Shown one piece after another: positions 47,871 through 55,467 of a stretch of DNA of 64,000 nt. The position numbers were made by a program, and so were the translations under genes. The notes under the pieces are model-generated. The model did not search any database. It was not told the origin of the DNA and was given only the letters and a program-made list of their open reading frames with translations. The DNA is taken from positions 372,001 through 436,000 of the forward strand of contig NZ_QMEY01000004.1 of NCBI RefSeq assembly GCF_003315795.1. Reading direction: 5' to 3'. This DNA is from Spongiactinospora rosea (GTDB lineage Bacteria > Actinomycetota > Actinomycetes > Streptosporangiales > Streptosporangiaceae). Numbering within the stretch: the stretch's first letter is position 1; each line of letters opens with the position of its first letter.

Positions 47871-49445
47871 ATGATCACGTTCGGGATGGTCGCCGACTCC
47901 CAGGTTCAGCGGGCCGGGAGCGGCATGCGCCGCCGCCGGGTGAGCCGGTGGGCGGTGCTCGCGCTGCTGTGCTTCAGCCTGCTGCTGATCGCGGTGGACG
48001 CCACCGTCCTGCACATCGCGGTCCCCGCGCTCACTGCCGCCCTCGAACCCACCGCGATCGAACTCCTCTGGATCATCGACGTCTACTCCCTGGTGGTCGC
48101 GCCACTGCTGATCACCTTCGGCACCCTCGGCGACCGGTACGGCAGGCGCAGGCTCGTCCTGGCCGGTTACGCGGTGTTCGGGATCGCCTCGGCGGCCGCG
48201 GCCGCGGCGGGATCTCCGGCCGTGCTGATCATCGCCAGGGCACTGCTCGGCGTGGGCGGCGCGATGATCATGCCCGCCACGCTGTCCATCATCCGTGAGG
48301 TGTTCACCGACCGCAGGGAGCGGGCGTTCGCCCTCGGCGTGTGGAGCGCGGTCGCGGCGGGCGGGGCGGCGGTCGGCCCGCTGATCGGCGGCGTGCTGGT
48401 GGAGCACGCCTGGTGGGGCGCGGTGTTCCTGATCAACGTACCGATCCTGCTGGTACTGCTGCCCGCCGCCGCCCGGCTGCTGCCCGAGTCCACCGGCGCG
48501 GACGCCACCCGCCACCGCTGGGACGCGCCCAGCGCCGCGCTCTCCGTGCTGGGCATCCTGGCGCTGGCCTTCGGCCTGAAGGAGGCGGGCTCAGGGCACG
48601 TGCTCGGCGTGGGTCCCGCGCTGGCGATCTTCGCCGCCGGGGCGGGCCTGCTGGCCGTGTTCGTGCGCAGGCAGCGGCGGCTGGCCCACCCGCTGCTCGA
48701 CGTGGAGCTGTTCGCCCGCAGGGGCTTCTCCACCGGCGTGGCCACCGTGCTGCTGGCCGTGTTCGCGCTGGTCGGGCTGGAGCTGATGCTCGCCCAGTAC
48801 CTCCAGCTGGTGCTGGGCGACAGCCCGCTGACCGCCGCCGTGCGGATGCTGCCGCTGATGGTCGCCGCCGTCGTGGGCGGCCTCTCCGCCGCCCGCCTGC
48901 TGCGCCGCTGCGGGCTGCGGGCGACCATGGGCGGCGGGCTGGCGCTCACCGCGCTGTCCCTCGCGCCGACCCTGTGGTGGGGCACCGAGAGCCACCCGGT
49001 GCTGCTGACGCTGTGCTTCGCGGGCATCGGCTTCGGCGTGGAGGTGGCGCTGCTGGCGGCCTCCGACACGATCATGGCCGCGGCCCCCGAATCCCGCGCG
49101 GGCGGCGCGGCGGCGATCGAGGAGACCGCGTACGAGCTGGGCGCGGGGCTCGGCATCGCGGTGCTCGGCACGATCACCACCGTCGTGTACGCGCCCGCCG
49201 TCCCCGGCCTCGCGGGCGTGTCCGCGGCGGCCACCGCCCAGGCCCGCCAGTCGCTGGCCGCCGCCGCCCACGTCGCCGAGCAGATCGGCGGCACGGCCGG
49301 CCGCGCGCTGCTGAAGGCGGCGCGCGAGGCGTTCGTCGGGGCGCTGCACTCGGCGATCGGCGTCAGCATCGCGCTGCTCGCCTGTACGGCGCTGGCCGCC
49401 GCGGTCCTCGCGCCCCGCAGGCCACCGGACGACGACCCCTCGTGA
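47871..49445 (+). CDS. MFS transporter, DHA2 (14-TMS) drug-efflux type
   Basis: The protein has 524 residues from ATG 47871; in-frame ATGs at 47886 and 47925 are alternatives. It has 13-14 hydrophobic segments. MFS motif A is GDRYGRRRLVLAG after the second segment. Motif C-like sequence in segment 5 (GPLIGGVLVEHAWWGAVFLINVP) marks a drug:proton antiporter of the EmrB/QacA family. The C-terminal third has a long loop (ATAQARQSLAAAAHVAEQIG), usual in SmvA-like exporters. It probably exports antiseptic or antibiotic-like cations. It is convergent with nothing and followed by the DoxX gene after 61 bp. Confidence 0.88.
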   Translation: MITFGMVADSQVQRAGSGMRRRRVSRWAVLALLCFSLLLIAVDATVLHIAVPALTAALEPTAIELLWIIDVYSLVVAPLLITFGTLGDRYGRRRLVLAGYAVFGIASAAAAAAGSPAVLIIARALLGVGGAMIMPATLSIIREVFTDRRERAFALGVWSAVAAGGAAVGPLIGGVLVEHAWWGAVFLINVPILLVLLPAAARLLPESTGADATRHRWDAPSAALSVLGILALAFGLKEAGSGHVLGVGPALAIFAAGAGLLAVFVRRQRRLAHPLLDVELFARRGFSTGVATVLLAVFALVGLELMLAQYLQLVLGDSPLTAAVRMLPLMVAAVVGGLSAARLLRRCGLRATMGGGLALTALSLAPTLWWGTESHPVLLTLCFAGIGFGVEVALLAASDTIMAAAPESRAGGAAAIEETAYELGAGLGIAVLGTITTVVYAPAVPGLAGVSAAATAQARQSLAAAAHVAEQIGGTAGRALLKAAREAFVGALHSAIGVSIALLACTALAAAVLAPRRPPDDDPS

Positions 49446-49506
49446 TGTTCGGACCACCCCCCGGGAGGGCAGTCGGTTATGGGCAACCACGACAGGGCGG
49501 GGAAAG

Positions 49507-50241
49507 ATGAGTGACGTGCACCGTACTCTCCACGACCTCGCCTCGCTCGCCGCCAGGCTGGGCGTGGGCGGCATATTCTTCGCCACCGGCTGGCACAAGC
49601 TGGAGGCCGGGCTGACCGCTACGGCGGGGCAGTTCGCCACGCTCCAGGCCCCGGCCCCGCAGGTGTGGGCGGCGGTGACCATGCTGACCGAGCTGATCGG
49701 CGGGGCGCTGCTGGTCGCGGGCCTCGTGGTGGGGCCGTGCGGGCTGCTGCTGTTCGCCGAGGCGCTGGCCGTGTTCGTGATCGCGAGCGGCGACCAGAGC
49801 CTGCCGCTGACCGGCGACGTCGATCTGATCATCGCGCTGGGCGCGGCCTCGATCCTGCTGTCGGTGGGCGGGGCCGGGCGGCTGTCGGTCGATCACATGG
49901 TGGTGATCAAGCGCCGCGAGGCGGAGGAGGCCGACGACTTCGCCGCCGACGCCGAGGCGGACCACGTACTGGCCTCCTGGCGCGAGGCCGACCCCGCGCC
50001 CGCCGTGACCGCCGCGCCCGGCGAGGAAAAGGACAAGGCGGCCGAGCCCTCTTCCGCGGAGTCCGGCGGCCCCGCCCGTGCCCCGAAGCCCCGGCCGTCC
50101 ACCGCCAAGCCGCCGGAGGACCCTCCGTCCGGCGACACGCTGGTGGCGGGCGCCCGCGACACCGCTCCCCAGCGCCCGCCCGCGCGCAAGCCCGGAGGCC
50201 GCCGCCCATCGACGCCACGCGCGACGGACGACGGCTCCTGA
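49507..50241 (+). CDS. DoxX family membrane protein with long charged tail
   Basis: The protein has 244 residues. The N-terminal ~130 residues have the four-helix DoxX pattern (LAARLGVGGIFFATGWHKLEAG, VTMLTELIGGALLVAGLVVG, ALAVFVIASGD, LIIALGAASILLSVGG). The C-terminal ~110 residues are acidic then Pro/Arg-rich and probably disordered in the cytoplasm. DoxX proteins are linked to redox or thiosulfate metabolism in some bacteria and are membrane-associated. The specific role here is not clear. It follows the MFS gene on the same strand. Confidence 0.8.
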   Translation: MSDVHRTLHDLASLAARLGVGGIFFATGWHKLEAGLTATAGQFATLQAPAPQVWAAVTMLTELIGGALLVAGLVVGPCGLLLFAEALAVFVIASGDQSLPLTGDVDLIIALGAASILLSVGGAGRLSVDHMVVIKRREAEEADDFAADAEADHVLASWREADPAPAVTAAPGEEKDKAAEPSSAESGGPARAPKPRPSTAKPPEDPPSGDTLVAGARDTAPQRPPARKPGGRRPSTPRATDDGS

Positions 50242-50250
50242 AGGCGTGAC

Positions 50251-51519
50251 TCAGGGGCGGGCGGGGAGGCGGCCGGACTCGATGGAGTCCAGCACGCGGG
50301 CCGCGCCGCCGAGCGCCGCCGCGCCGTACCCGAGGGTGGAGGCCACGATCCGGCAGCCGCCGGCGTCCGGGGCGATCGTGCGGACGCGCGCCTCGGCCTC
50401 GGCCGCCGGGATGAGCCAGGGCGCGAGCGGCACGTAGTGACCGCCGAGCACCACGGCCTGCGGGTTGAGCAGGTTGGCCAGGATCGCCACGCCCTTGCCC
50501 AGGCTGCCGCCGATGTCGGCGAGCACCGCGAGGGTGGCCCGGTCGCCCGCGCGGGCCAGCCGCACCACCTCGTCGATCTCCGGCGCCACCACCGCCGGAG
50601 ACACCGTCGGGCCGCCGTCGGAGAACCGGCCGAACACCGCGCCGATCCCGGCGACCGCCTCCAGGCAGCCGAGCCGCCCGCAGCCGCACCGCGGGCCCGC
50701 CGGATCGACCTGTACGTGGCCGAGTTCGCCGCTGAACCCCTGGCCGCCGCGCAGCAGCCGGCCGTCCACGATCACCCCCGCGCCGACGCCGACCTCGCCG
50801 GTGAGGTAGACCAGGTTGCCCGCGCCGCCGTACGGGCCGAAGCGGTGCTCGGCCAGCGCGCCGAGATTGGCGTCGTTGTCCACCTGGATGGGGAACTCCG
50901 GGTCGCGCAGCGCCGCCGCGAGGTCGTGCGCCAGGTCCACGTCATGCCAGTTCAGGTTGGGCGCGAAGCGCACCCTGCCCTCCACGCCCACCAGCCCGGG
51001 AACGGCCACGACCAGCCCGAGGACCCGCCGCTCCTCCCTGACCATCCGGTTGACCGTACGACGGGCCAGCGCCGCCACCGCGGCCACCGCCTGACTCGCC
51101 GACGCGCCCACACCGGGAAAGGACTTGCGTAAGGTCAGCACCTGACGTCCGGACAGATCGACCGCCACCACGGTCAGGCCGTCGACGTTCACCTCGATCC
51201 CGGCCGCCGCGTACGGCGAGCCGTCCAGCACGAGCATCGTCGCCGGGCGCCCGACGCGGTTCTCCGTGAGCCCGGTCTCGCGTACCAGCCGCCGCTCGAT
51301 CAGATCGGCCACCAGGCTGGAGACGGTCGCCTTGTTCAACCCGGTCGAGGCGGCGATGTCGGCCCGCGAGCACGGCGCGTTCTCCCGGACGAACCTCAAG
51401 ACCACCGCGAGGTTGGTCGCCCGGACGTCGTTGAAGTCAGCGGGCCGCGGGCCCGTCGTAGAAGTGATCAAGGTGAGCCTCGTTCCCGCTCGCGCCAGGC
51501 TGCGCCCATCATGCCGCAT
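50251..51519 (-). CDS. ROK-family transcriptional regulator (NagC/XylR type)
   Basis: The protein has 422 residues if started at ATG 51519. A TTG at 51471 preceded by GAGG is a credible alternative, closer to the conserved part (GPRPADFNDVRATNLAVVLRFV). The winged HTH is CSRADIAASTGLNKATVSSLVADLIERRLV. The ROK kinase-like domain follows with VDNDANLGALAEHRFG, GEVGVGAGVIVDGRLLRGG, the GELGHVQVDP signature and the zinc site CGCGRLGCLEA. Such proteins sense a sugar and repress catabolic genes. The codon at 51130-51132 is TTA, one of only three in the window. No sugar-use operon lies next to it; the heparinase-like gene at 53374 is the nearest candidate. Confidence 0.85.
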   Translation of the reverse strand: MRHDGRSLARAGTRLTLITSTTGPRPADFNDVRATNLAVVLRFVRENAPCSRADIAASTGLNKATVSSLVADLIERRLVRETGLTENRVGRPATMLVLDGSPYAAAGIEVNVDGLTVVAVDLSGRQVLTLRKSFPGVGASASQAVAAVAALARRTVNRMVREERRVLGLVVAVPGLVGVEGRVRFAPNLNWHDVDLAHDLAAALRDPEFPIQVDNDANLGALAEHRFGPYGGAGNLVYLTGEVGVGAGVIVDGRLLRGGQGFSGELGHVQVDPAGPRCGCGRLGCLEAVAGIGAVFGRFSDGGPTVSPAVVAPEIDEVVRLARAGDRATLAVLADIGGSLGKGVAILANLLNPQAVVLGGHYVPLAPWLIPAAEAEARVRTIAPDAGGCRIVASTLGYGAAALGGAARVLDSIESGRLPARP

Positions 51520-51708
51520 CCCCCGCCCCAGTAACATGCCGACGGTCCTGTACCGAACCGCCCAAATACCACGAACTCCACCAGACCGGAGATGGCCCTC
51601 CGGGCGGCGTGAAAGTGAACCGCGGGATCGGGAGAGTAAGGAGTGTCCGACGTTCCCGCATCGCGAAAGGCAGTACATGAGGGGAAGATCTACCCGGTGG
51701 AGACCGGC

Positions 51709-52305
51709 GTGACCGCGATCTCGTGGGCGGGCCCTGCCGCGGGCGGGGAGGCCGCGGCGCGCCCGCTGGCCGACGCCGACCGGTTCTCCGAGGTCTTCGA
51801 CGCCTTCTTCGCGGAGATCCACCGCTACGCCGCCCAGCGGCTCGGCCCGGACAGCGCGGAAGACGTGGTGGCGGAGACGTTCCTCGTGGCGTTCCGCAAG
51901 CGGGCCTCCTACGACCCGGCGCGGGCGACGGTCCGGTCCTGGCTGTACGGCATCGCGACCAACCTGATCGGCCGGCAGCGGCGGCTGGAGGTGCGCACGC
52001 TGCGGGCGCTGGCCCGGCACGGCGTCGATCCGGACGCGCCGGGGCACGAGGAGCGGGTCGCGGTACAGGTGAGCGCGCAGAGCCTGCGGCCCAGCCTGGC
52101 GGCGGCGGTCGCGGCGCTCGACCGGCGCGACCGCGACGTGCTGCTGCTCGTCGCGCTCGCTGGGCTGAGCCATGAGGAGATCGCGGCGGCGCTCGGCATC
52201 CCCTACGGCACGGTCGGCTCCCGGCTGAGCCGGGCCAGGCGCAAGCTGCGCGATTCGCTGGGCCCTGTCAATCCGATGCTCGTCACGGAGGCCGGGCATG
52301 GGTGA
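51709..52305 (+). CDS. ECF-type RNA polymerase sigma factor
   Basis: The protein has 198 residues from the GTG at 51709 (GGAG 6 nt upstream). The longer frame from GTG 51643 has its AGGA abutting the start. Region 2: FFAEIHRYAAQRLGPDSAEDVVAETFLVAFRKRASYDP. Region 4: LAGLSHEEIAAALGIPYGTVGSRLSRARRKLR. A short acidic/Ala-rich N-terminus precedes them. The next gene overlaps it by 8 nt and encodes a membrane-anchored protein of the CU044_5270 type, the usual partner of this sigma group, probably its regulator. The signal is unknown. Confidence 0.88.
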   Translation: MTAISWAGPAAGGEAAARPLADADRFSEVFDAFFAEIHRYAAQRLGPDSAEDVVAETFLVAFRKRASYDPARATVRSWLYGIATNLIGRQRRLEVRTLRALARHGVDPDAPGHEERVAVQVSAQSLRPSLAAAVAALDRRDRDVLLLVALAGLSHEEIAAALGIPYGTVGSRLSRARRKLRDSLGPVNPMLVTEAGHG

Positions 52306-53305
52306 ACCGCACGAGGACCTGCCGGAACTGCGCGAGTTGCGGGAGCTGTACGGCGAGCCGCCGCCGCCCCGCCCCTCCGCCGCCGCCCGGGTGCGCGCGA
52401 GGCTGGACGACGAGCGCCGCCGCCGCGCCCGGCTGCCCTGGATCCTGGCCGTGGCCGCCGCCACCGCCACCGCGGTGGCCGTCGTGGTGAGCACCGTGCC
52501 GTCCACGCCCGCCGCCACCTTGACCGGGCGCTCGGTGCTGCTGGCCGCCGCGACCGCCGCCGCGGCCGTTCCGGGCAAGCCCGCCGGGGCCTACTGGCAC
52601 GTCAGCAGGCTCCGCAGCGATATCCGGCGGATCGGAGGTCACCAGCTCGTCAGCGAGCGGCTGAACGAGCAGTGGGCCACCGAGGACGGCCGCCACTGGC
52701 GGGGCGAGCGCGACCTCGGCATCCGCCCCAGGTCGCCCGCCGACGAGGCCGCCTGGCGCCGGGACGGCTCGCCGTCCACCTGGCACGGCGTGGCGCTGAA
52801 CACCTCGCCGGGCAAGGGCGGCCTGGCCCAGGTCACCGGCCGCGCGCCGTTCAGCATCGCCGGGCGCGACCTCACCGTGGCGCAGATCCTGCGGCTGCCC
52901 GGCGACCCGGCCGATCTGGAGCGCCGGGTGCGCGGCATGCTGCCCGCGGACGCGCCCGAGGGCCTGTTCGCCGACGCGCTGTGCGGGCTGCTGTGGAGCA
53001 AGCCCTCCCCGCCCGGCGTGCGCGCCGCCGCCTACCGGTTGCTCGCCGGGCTGGCGGAGGTGCGGTACCTCGGCGACAGCGCCGACGAGCGGGGCCGGCC
53101 CGGGGCCGGGTTCTCCTTCACCGTGCGGCGTTCGGACGCGCCGGTACTACGAACGCTGATCATCGACCCGCGCACCTCTCAGGTCCTTTCCTCCACGGAT
53201 CAGGGGCCGGGCGAGGAGAAGCGCTCCGAACTCGTCCTTTCAGCAGGCTGGACCACCAGCGAACCGTCCCCGCCACGGGTCCCGGCCAAGCCTTCGCCGT
53301 CCTGA
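52298..53305 (+). CDS. CU044_5270-family membrane protein, partner of the ECF sigma factor
   Basis: The protein has 335 residues, starting at ATG 52298 inside the end of the sigma gene. The N-terminal ~45 residues are cytoplasmic and charged (ELRELRELYGEPPPPRPSAAARVRARLDDERRRRARL). One transmembrane helix follows (WILAVAAATATAVAVVVSTV), then a ~270-residue external part (GAYWHVSRLRSDIRRIGG, LLAGLAEVRYLGDSADERGRPGAGF). This layout matches actinobacterial proteins encoded next to ECF sigma genes. The N-terminus may bind the sigma factor, but no zinc anti-sigma motif is present, so the mechanism is inference. Confidence 0.78.
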   Translation: MGEPHEDLPELRELRELYGEPPPPRPSAAARVRARLDDERRRRARLPWILAVAAATATAVAVVVSTVPSTPAATLTGRSVLLAAATAAAAVPGKPAGAYWHVSRLRSDIRRIGGHQLVSERLNEQWATEDGRHWRGERDLGIRPRSPADEAAWRRDGSPSTWHGVALNTSPGKGGLAQVTGRAPFSIAGRDLTVAQILRLPGDPADLERRVRGMLPADAPEGLFADALCGLLWSKPSPPGVRAAAYRLLAGLAEVRYLGDSADERGRPGAGFSFTVRRSDAPVLRTLIIDPRTSQVLSSTDQGPGEEKRSELVLSAGWTTSEPSPPRVPAKPSPS

Positions 53306-53373
53306 CCGGCTGAACCGGCATCTTCCCCCAGCACGGCCGTGCGCTCGGCCGTCGCCCGAATTGGAGCAAGCGC

Positions 53374-55005
53374 TTGTTCTGGCATGCCCGCAGAAAGCCC
53401 GAGCCCGGCCGCCGCCCGCTGGACCCGCCGCCCCCGGACATCACCGCCGACCGGCTCGCCGGCCTGTTCCCCGGGGCCGACGCCGACGCGGTGGCGCGCG
53501 GGGTGGTCGCCTTCGCCGGACAGCCGCCCGCCGAACTGGGCCGCACCCCTAGTGGGGGCATCGACTGGCGTTTCGACCCGTACCGGAACCGGTCCTGGGC
53601 GCTCAACCTGCACACGCTGCGGTGGATGGGACGCCTGGTCGTCGCGTACGAGCGGTCCGGCGAACGCGGCCACCTGGAATGCGCCACCGACATCGCCCGC
53701 GACTGGGCGAGCGGCAACCCGCGCGGCGGCGCGCGGGTCAGCGAGTGGGCCTGGGCCGAGCACGCGGTCGCGCTGCGCGGCCCGGCGCTGGTGGCGCTGA
53801 GCGCCCACGTCCTCGATCCGTGGCTGGCCGCCTCCCTCGCCGAGCACGCCGACGTGCTCGCCGACCCCGCCCTGTACCGCGAGGGCCACAACCACGGCCT
53901 GGACCAGGACATCGCGCTGCTGCTGATCGGGCGGCGGCTGGGCGACACGGCCCGGACCCGGCTGGCGATCGACCGCATGACGGCCTCGGCCGAGCTGGCC
54001 ATCGACGAGCAGGGCGCGCTGCACGAGCAGGCCCCCCGCTACGGGCTGTACGTGCACCGGCGGCTGGGCGTGGCGCTGCGGCTCATCGAGAACTGCGGCC
54101 AGGAGGTGCCCGCCCGGCTCGCCGCACGCCGCGCGGCCCTCGCGCACTACATCGCGCACGCCACCCAGCCGGACGGACGGCTCGCGCCCCTCGGCGACAG
54201 CCCCGCCGACACCCGCCCGCCCCGGTTCGCCGCCGCGCAGACGTCCACGGTGCGGGTGTTCGACGCCGGTTACGTGTTCGGCCGCACGGCGTGGGACGAC
54301 CCGCAGGCCGCGTACTACTCGATCCGGTTCGGCCCGGGGCGGCGGCTGCACGGCCATGAGGACCATCTCGGCGTCACCTACCACGCGGGCGGGCACGACG
54401 TACTGGTCGAGGCGGGGTTCGACTCCTATGAGCGGACTGAGTTCAGGCAGTGGACGCTCTCCCCCGAGGCGCACAGCGTGCCGATCGTGCAGCGGGCCGC
54501 GTTCCGGCCGGGCACGGCGACCTCGCTGGACGCCTCCGCCATCGGGCCGTCCAGGCAGTGCCACCGGCTCTCCGACGACGCGTACGGCGTGCGGCGCACC
54601 CGCACGGTCCTCGTGAACCACGGCCCGGACCTGATGGCGGTGCTCGACGAGGTGCCCGATGGATGGACGCTGCGCGACCTGTGGCACTTCGCCCCCGCGC
54701 TGCGCGTCGCCGCCACCGCCGAGGGCCGGGTGACGCTCGCCGCGGATGACCGGCGCGTCACCCTCCTGCAGTTCCGCCCGCCGGACCACGCCCCCGTGCC
54801 GGGCCAGTCCGTACGGCAGGGCACGGTCTGCACCGGCTATCTGCGCAGGGCGGAGGCGGTGACCGTGGTCTCGCCCGCCGCCTCCCGCCTGCTGACCCTG
54901 ATCGTGCCCGGCCCCGGCGACCCCGAGGTCACCCCCGGCCCGGATGGGGCCCTCACCGTCCACACCGCCACGGGCCCCGTGACACTGCCCGCCGGGCTGT
55001 TCTGA
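53374..55005 (+). CDS. Heparinase II/III family protein
   Basis: The protein has 543 residues, starting at TTG 53374 (GGAG 7 nt upstream). The helical toroid occupies ~60-290 (WRFDPYRNRSWALNLHTLRWMGRLVVAY, EGHNHGLDQDIALLLIG, QAPRYGLYVHRRLGVAL). A beta-sheet C-terminal heparinase II/III domain occupies ~300-540 (RFGPGRRLHGHEDHLGVTYHAGGHDVLVEAGFDSYE). Asn/His in NHG and Tyr in QAPRYGLY fit the catalytic residues of the polysaccharide lyase families. No signal peptide is obvious, so it may act on imported or intracellular glycans. Such proteins often belong to capsule or exopolysaccharide loci. Substrate unknown. Confidence 0.8.
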   Translation: MFWHARRKPEPGRRPLDPPPPDITADRLAGLFPGADADAVARGVVAFAGQPPAELGRTPSGGIDWRFDPYRNRSWALNLHTLRWMGRLVVAYERSGERGHLECATDIARDWASGNPRGGARVSEWAWAEHAVALRGPALVALSAHVLDPWLAASLAEHADVLADPALYREGHNHGLDQDIALLLIGRRLGDTARTRLAIDRMTASAELAIDEQGALHEQAPRYGLYVHRRLGVALRLIENCGQEVPARLAARRAALAHYIAHATQPDGRLAPLGDSPADTRPPRFAAAQTSTVRVFDAGYVFGRTAWDDPQAAYYSIRFGPGRRLHGHEDHLGVTYHAGGHDVLVEAGFDSYERTEFRQWTLSPEAHSVPIVQRAAFRPGTATSLDASAIGPSRQCHRLSDDAYGVRRTRTVLVNHGPDLMAVLDEVPDGWTLRDLWHFAPALRVAATAEGRVTLAADDRRVTLLQFRPPDHAPVPGQSVRQGTVCTGYLRRAEAVTVVSPAASRLLTLIVPGPGDPEVTPGPDGALTVHTATGPVTLPAGLF

Positions 55006-55020
55006 ACGTTGCGGTAACGC

Positions 55021-55056
55021 GCGTCGCGGAGACCCCCGCGAGGGTCTCCGCGACGC
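55021..55056. terminator. Strong bidirectional terminator hairpin
   Basis: GCGTCGCGGAGACCC and GGGTCTCCGCGACGC are a perfect 15-bp stem with a 6-nt loop, between the convergent heparinase-like and small secreted protein genes. Confidence 0.8.
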
Positions 55057-55069
55057 GTCGCCGCTCAGG

Positions 55070-55297
55070 TCAGCTGTTGTTGCAGCTTCCCTGTGGCTGC
55101 GAGCCGAGGATCGGCAGGTCGAGGTTGATCACGTTGCCGATGAGGTTGGTGTTGGAGCAGTAGACGGCGGGCGCGGGCGCCGGGGCCGGAGCGGGGGCGG
55201 GCGCGGGTTCGAGCGTGGCGGCGGCGGGGGTGGCGAGCGCCACGGCGGTCAGGCCGCCGGCGAAGGCGACCGCGATGATCCTGCGCGAGAAACGCAT
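55070..55297 (-). CDS. Small secreted protein with Ala-Pro repeats
   Basis: The protein has 75 residues from ATG 55297 with AAAGGGA upstream; the frame to 55390 has no conserved start. A clear Sec signal peptide (MRFSRRIIAVAFAGGLTAVALATPAAA) has an A-x-A cleavage site. The mature ~48 residues begin with an (AP)n stretch (EPAPAPAPAPAPAPA) and end with CSNTNLIGNVINLDLPILGSQPQGSC, in which two Cys could form a disulfide. It has the size and plan of chaplin-like or cell-wall-associated small proteins, but I do not see a chaplin domain. Unknown function. Confidence 0.7.
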   Translation of the reverse strand: MRFSRRIIAVAFAGGLTAVALATPAAATLEPAPAPAPAPAPAPAVYCSNTNLIGNVINLDLPILGSQPQGSCNNS

Positions 55298-55453
55298 GGG
55301 GTTCCCTTTCTCTGGGCAGTGCGTTTCCTCGATTATTACCCTCTGTAGCCATTCGGGCACAGTAAGTGTTACGGCGCGCAGAGTCACCAATGTGCAGCCG
55401 GACCGCCTCAGTCCTGGTACGCCAATCCGGTCTCAAGGCCCCCACGAATACCC

Positions 55454-55459
55454 CATAAT
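55454..55459 (+). promoter_or_regulatory. Candidate -10 element upstream of the class A PBP gene
   Basis: CATAAT within CCCCATAATCTAG, 8 nt before the ATG, would give a near-leaderless transcript. The same CCCCATAAT string precedes the kinase-like gene at 57871. Confidence 0.35.
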
Positions 55460-55467
55460 CTAGTCAC

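Noticed and set aside
47724..48515. Minus-strand frame at the start of the MFS gene
   Set aside because: It is antisense to conserved MFS segments, with unnatural Gln/His/Arg-rich composition.
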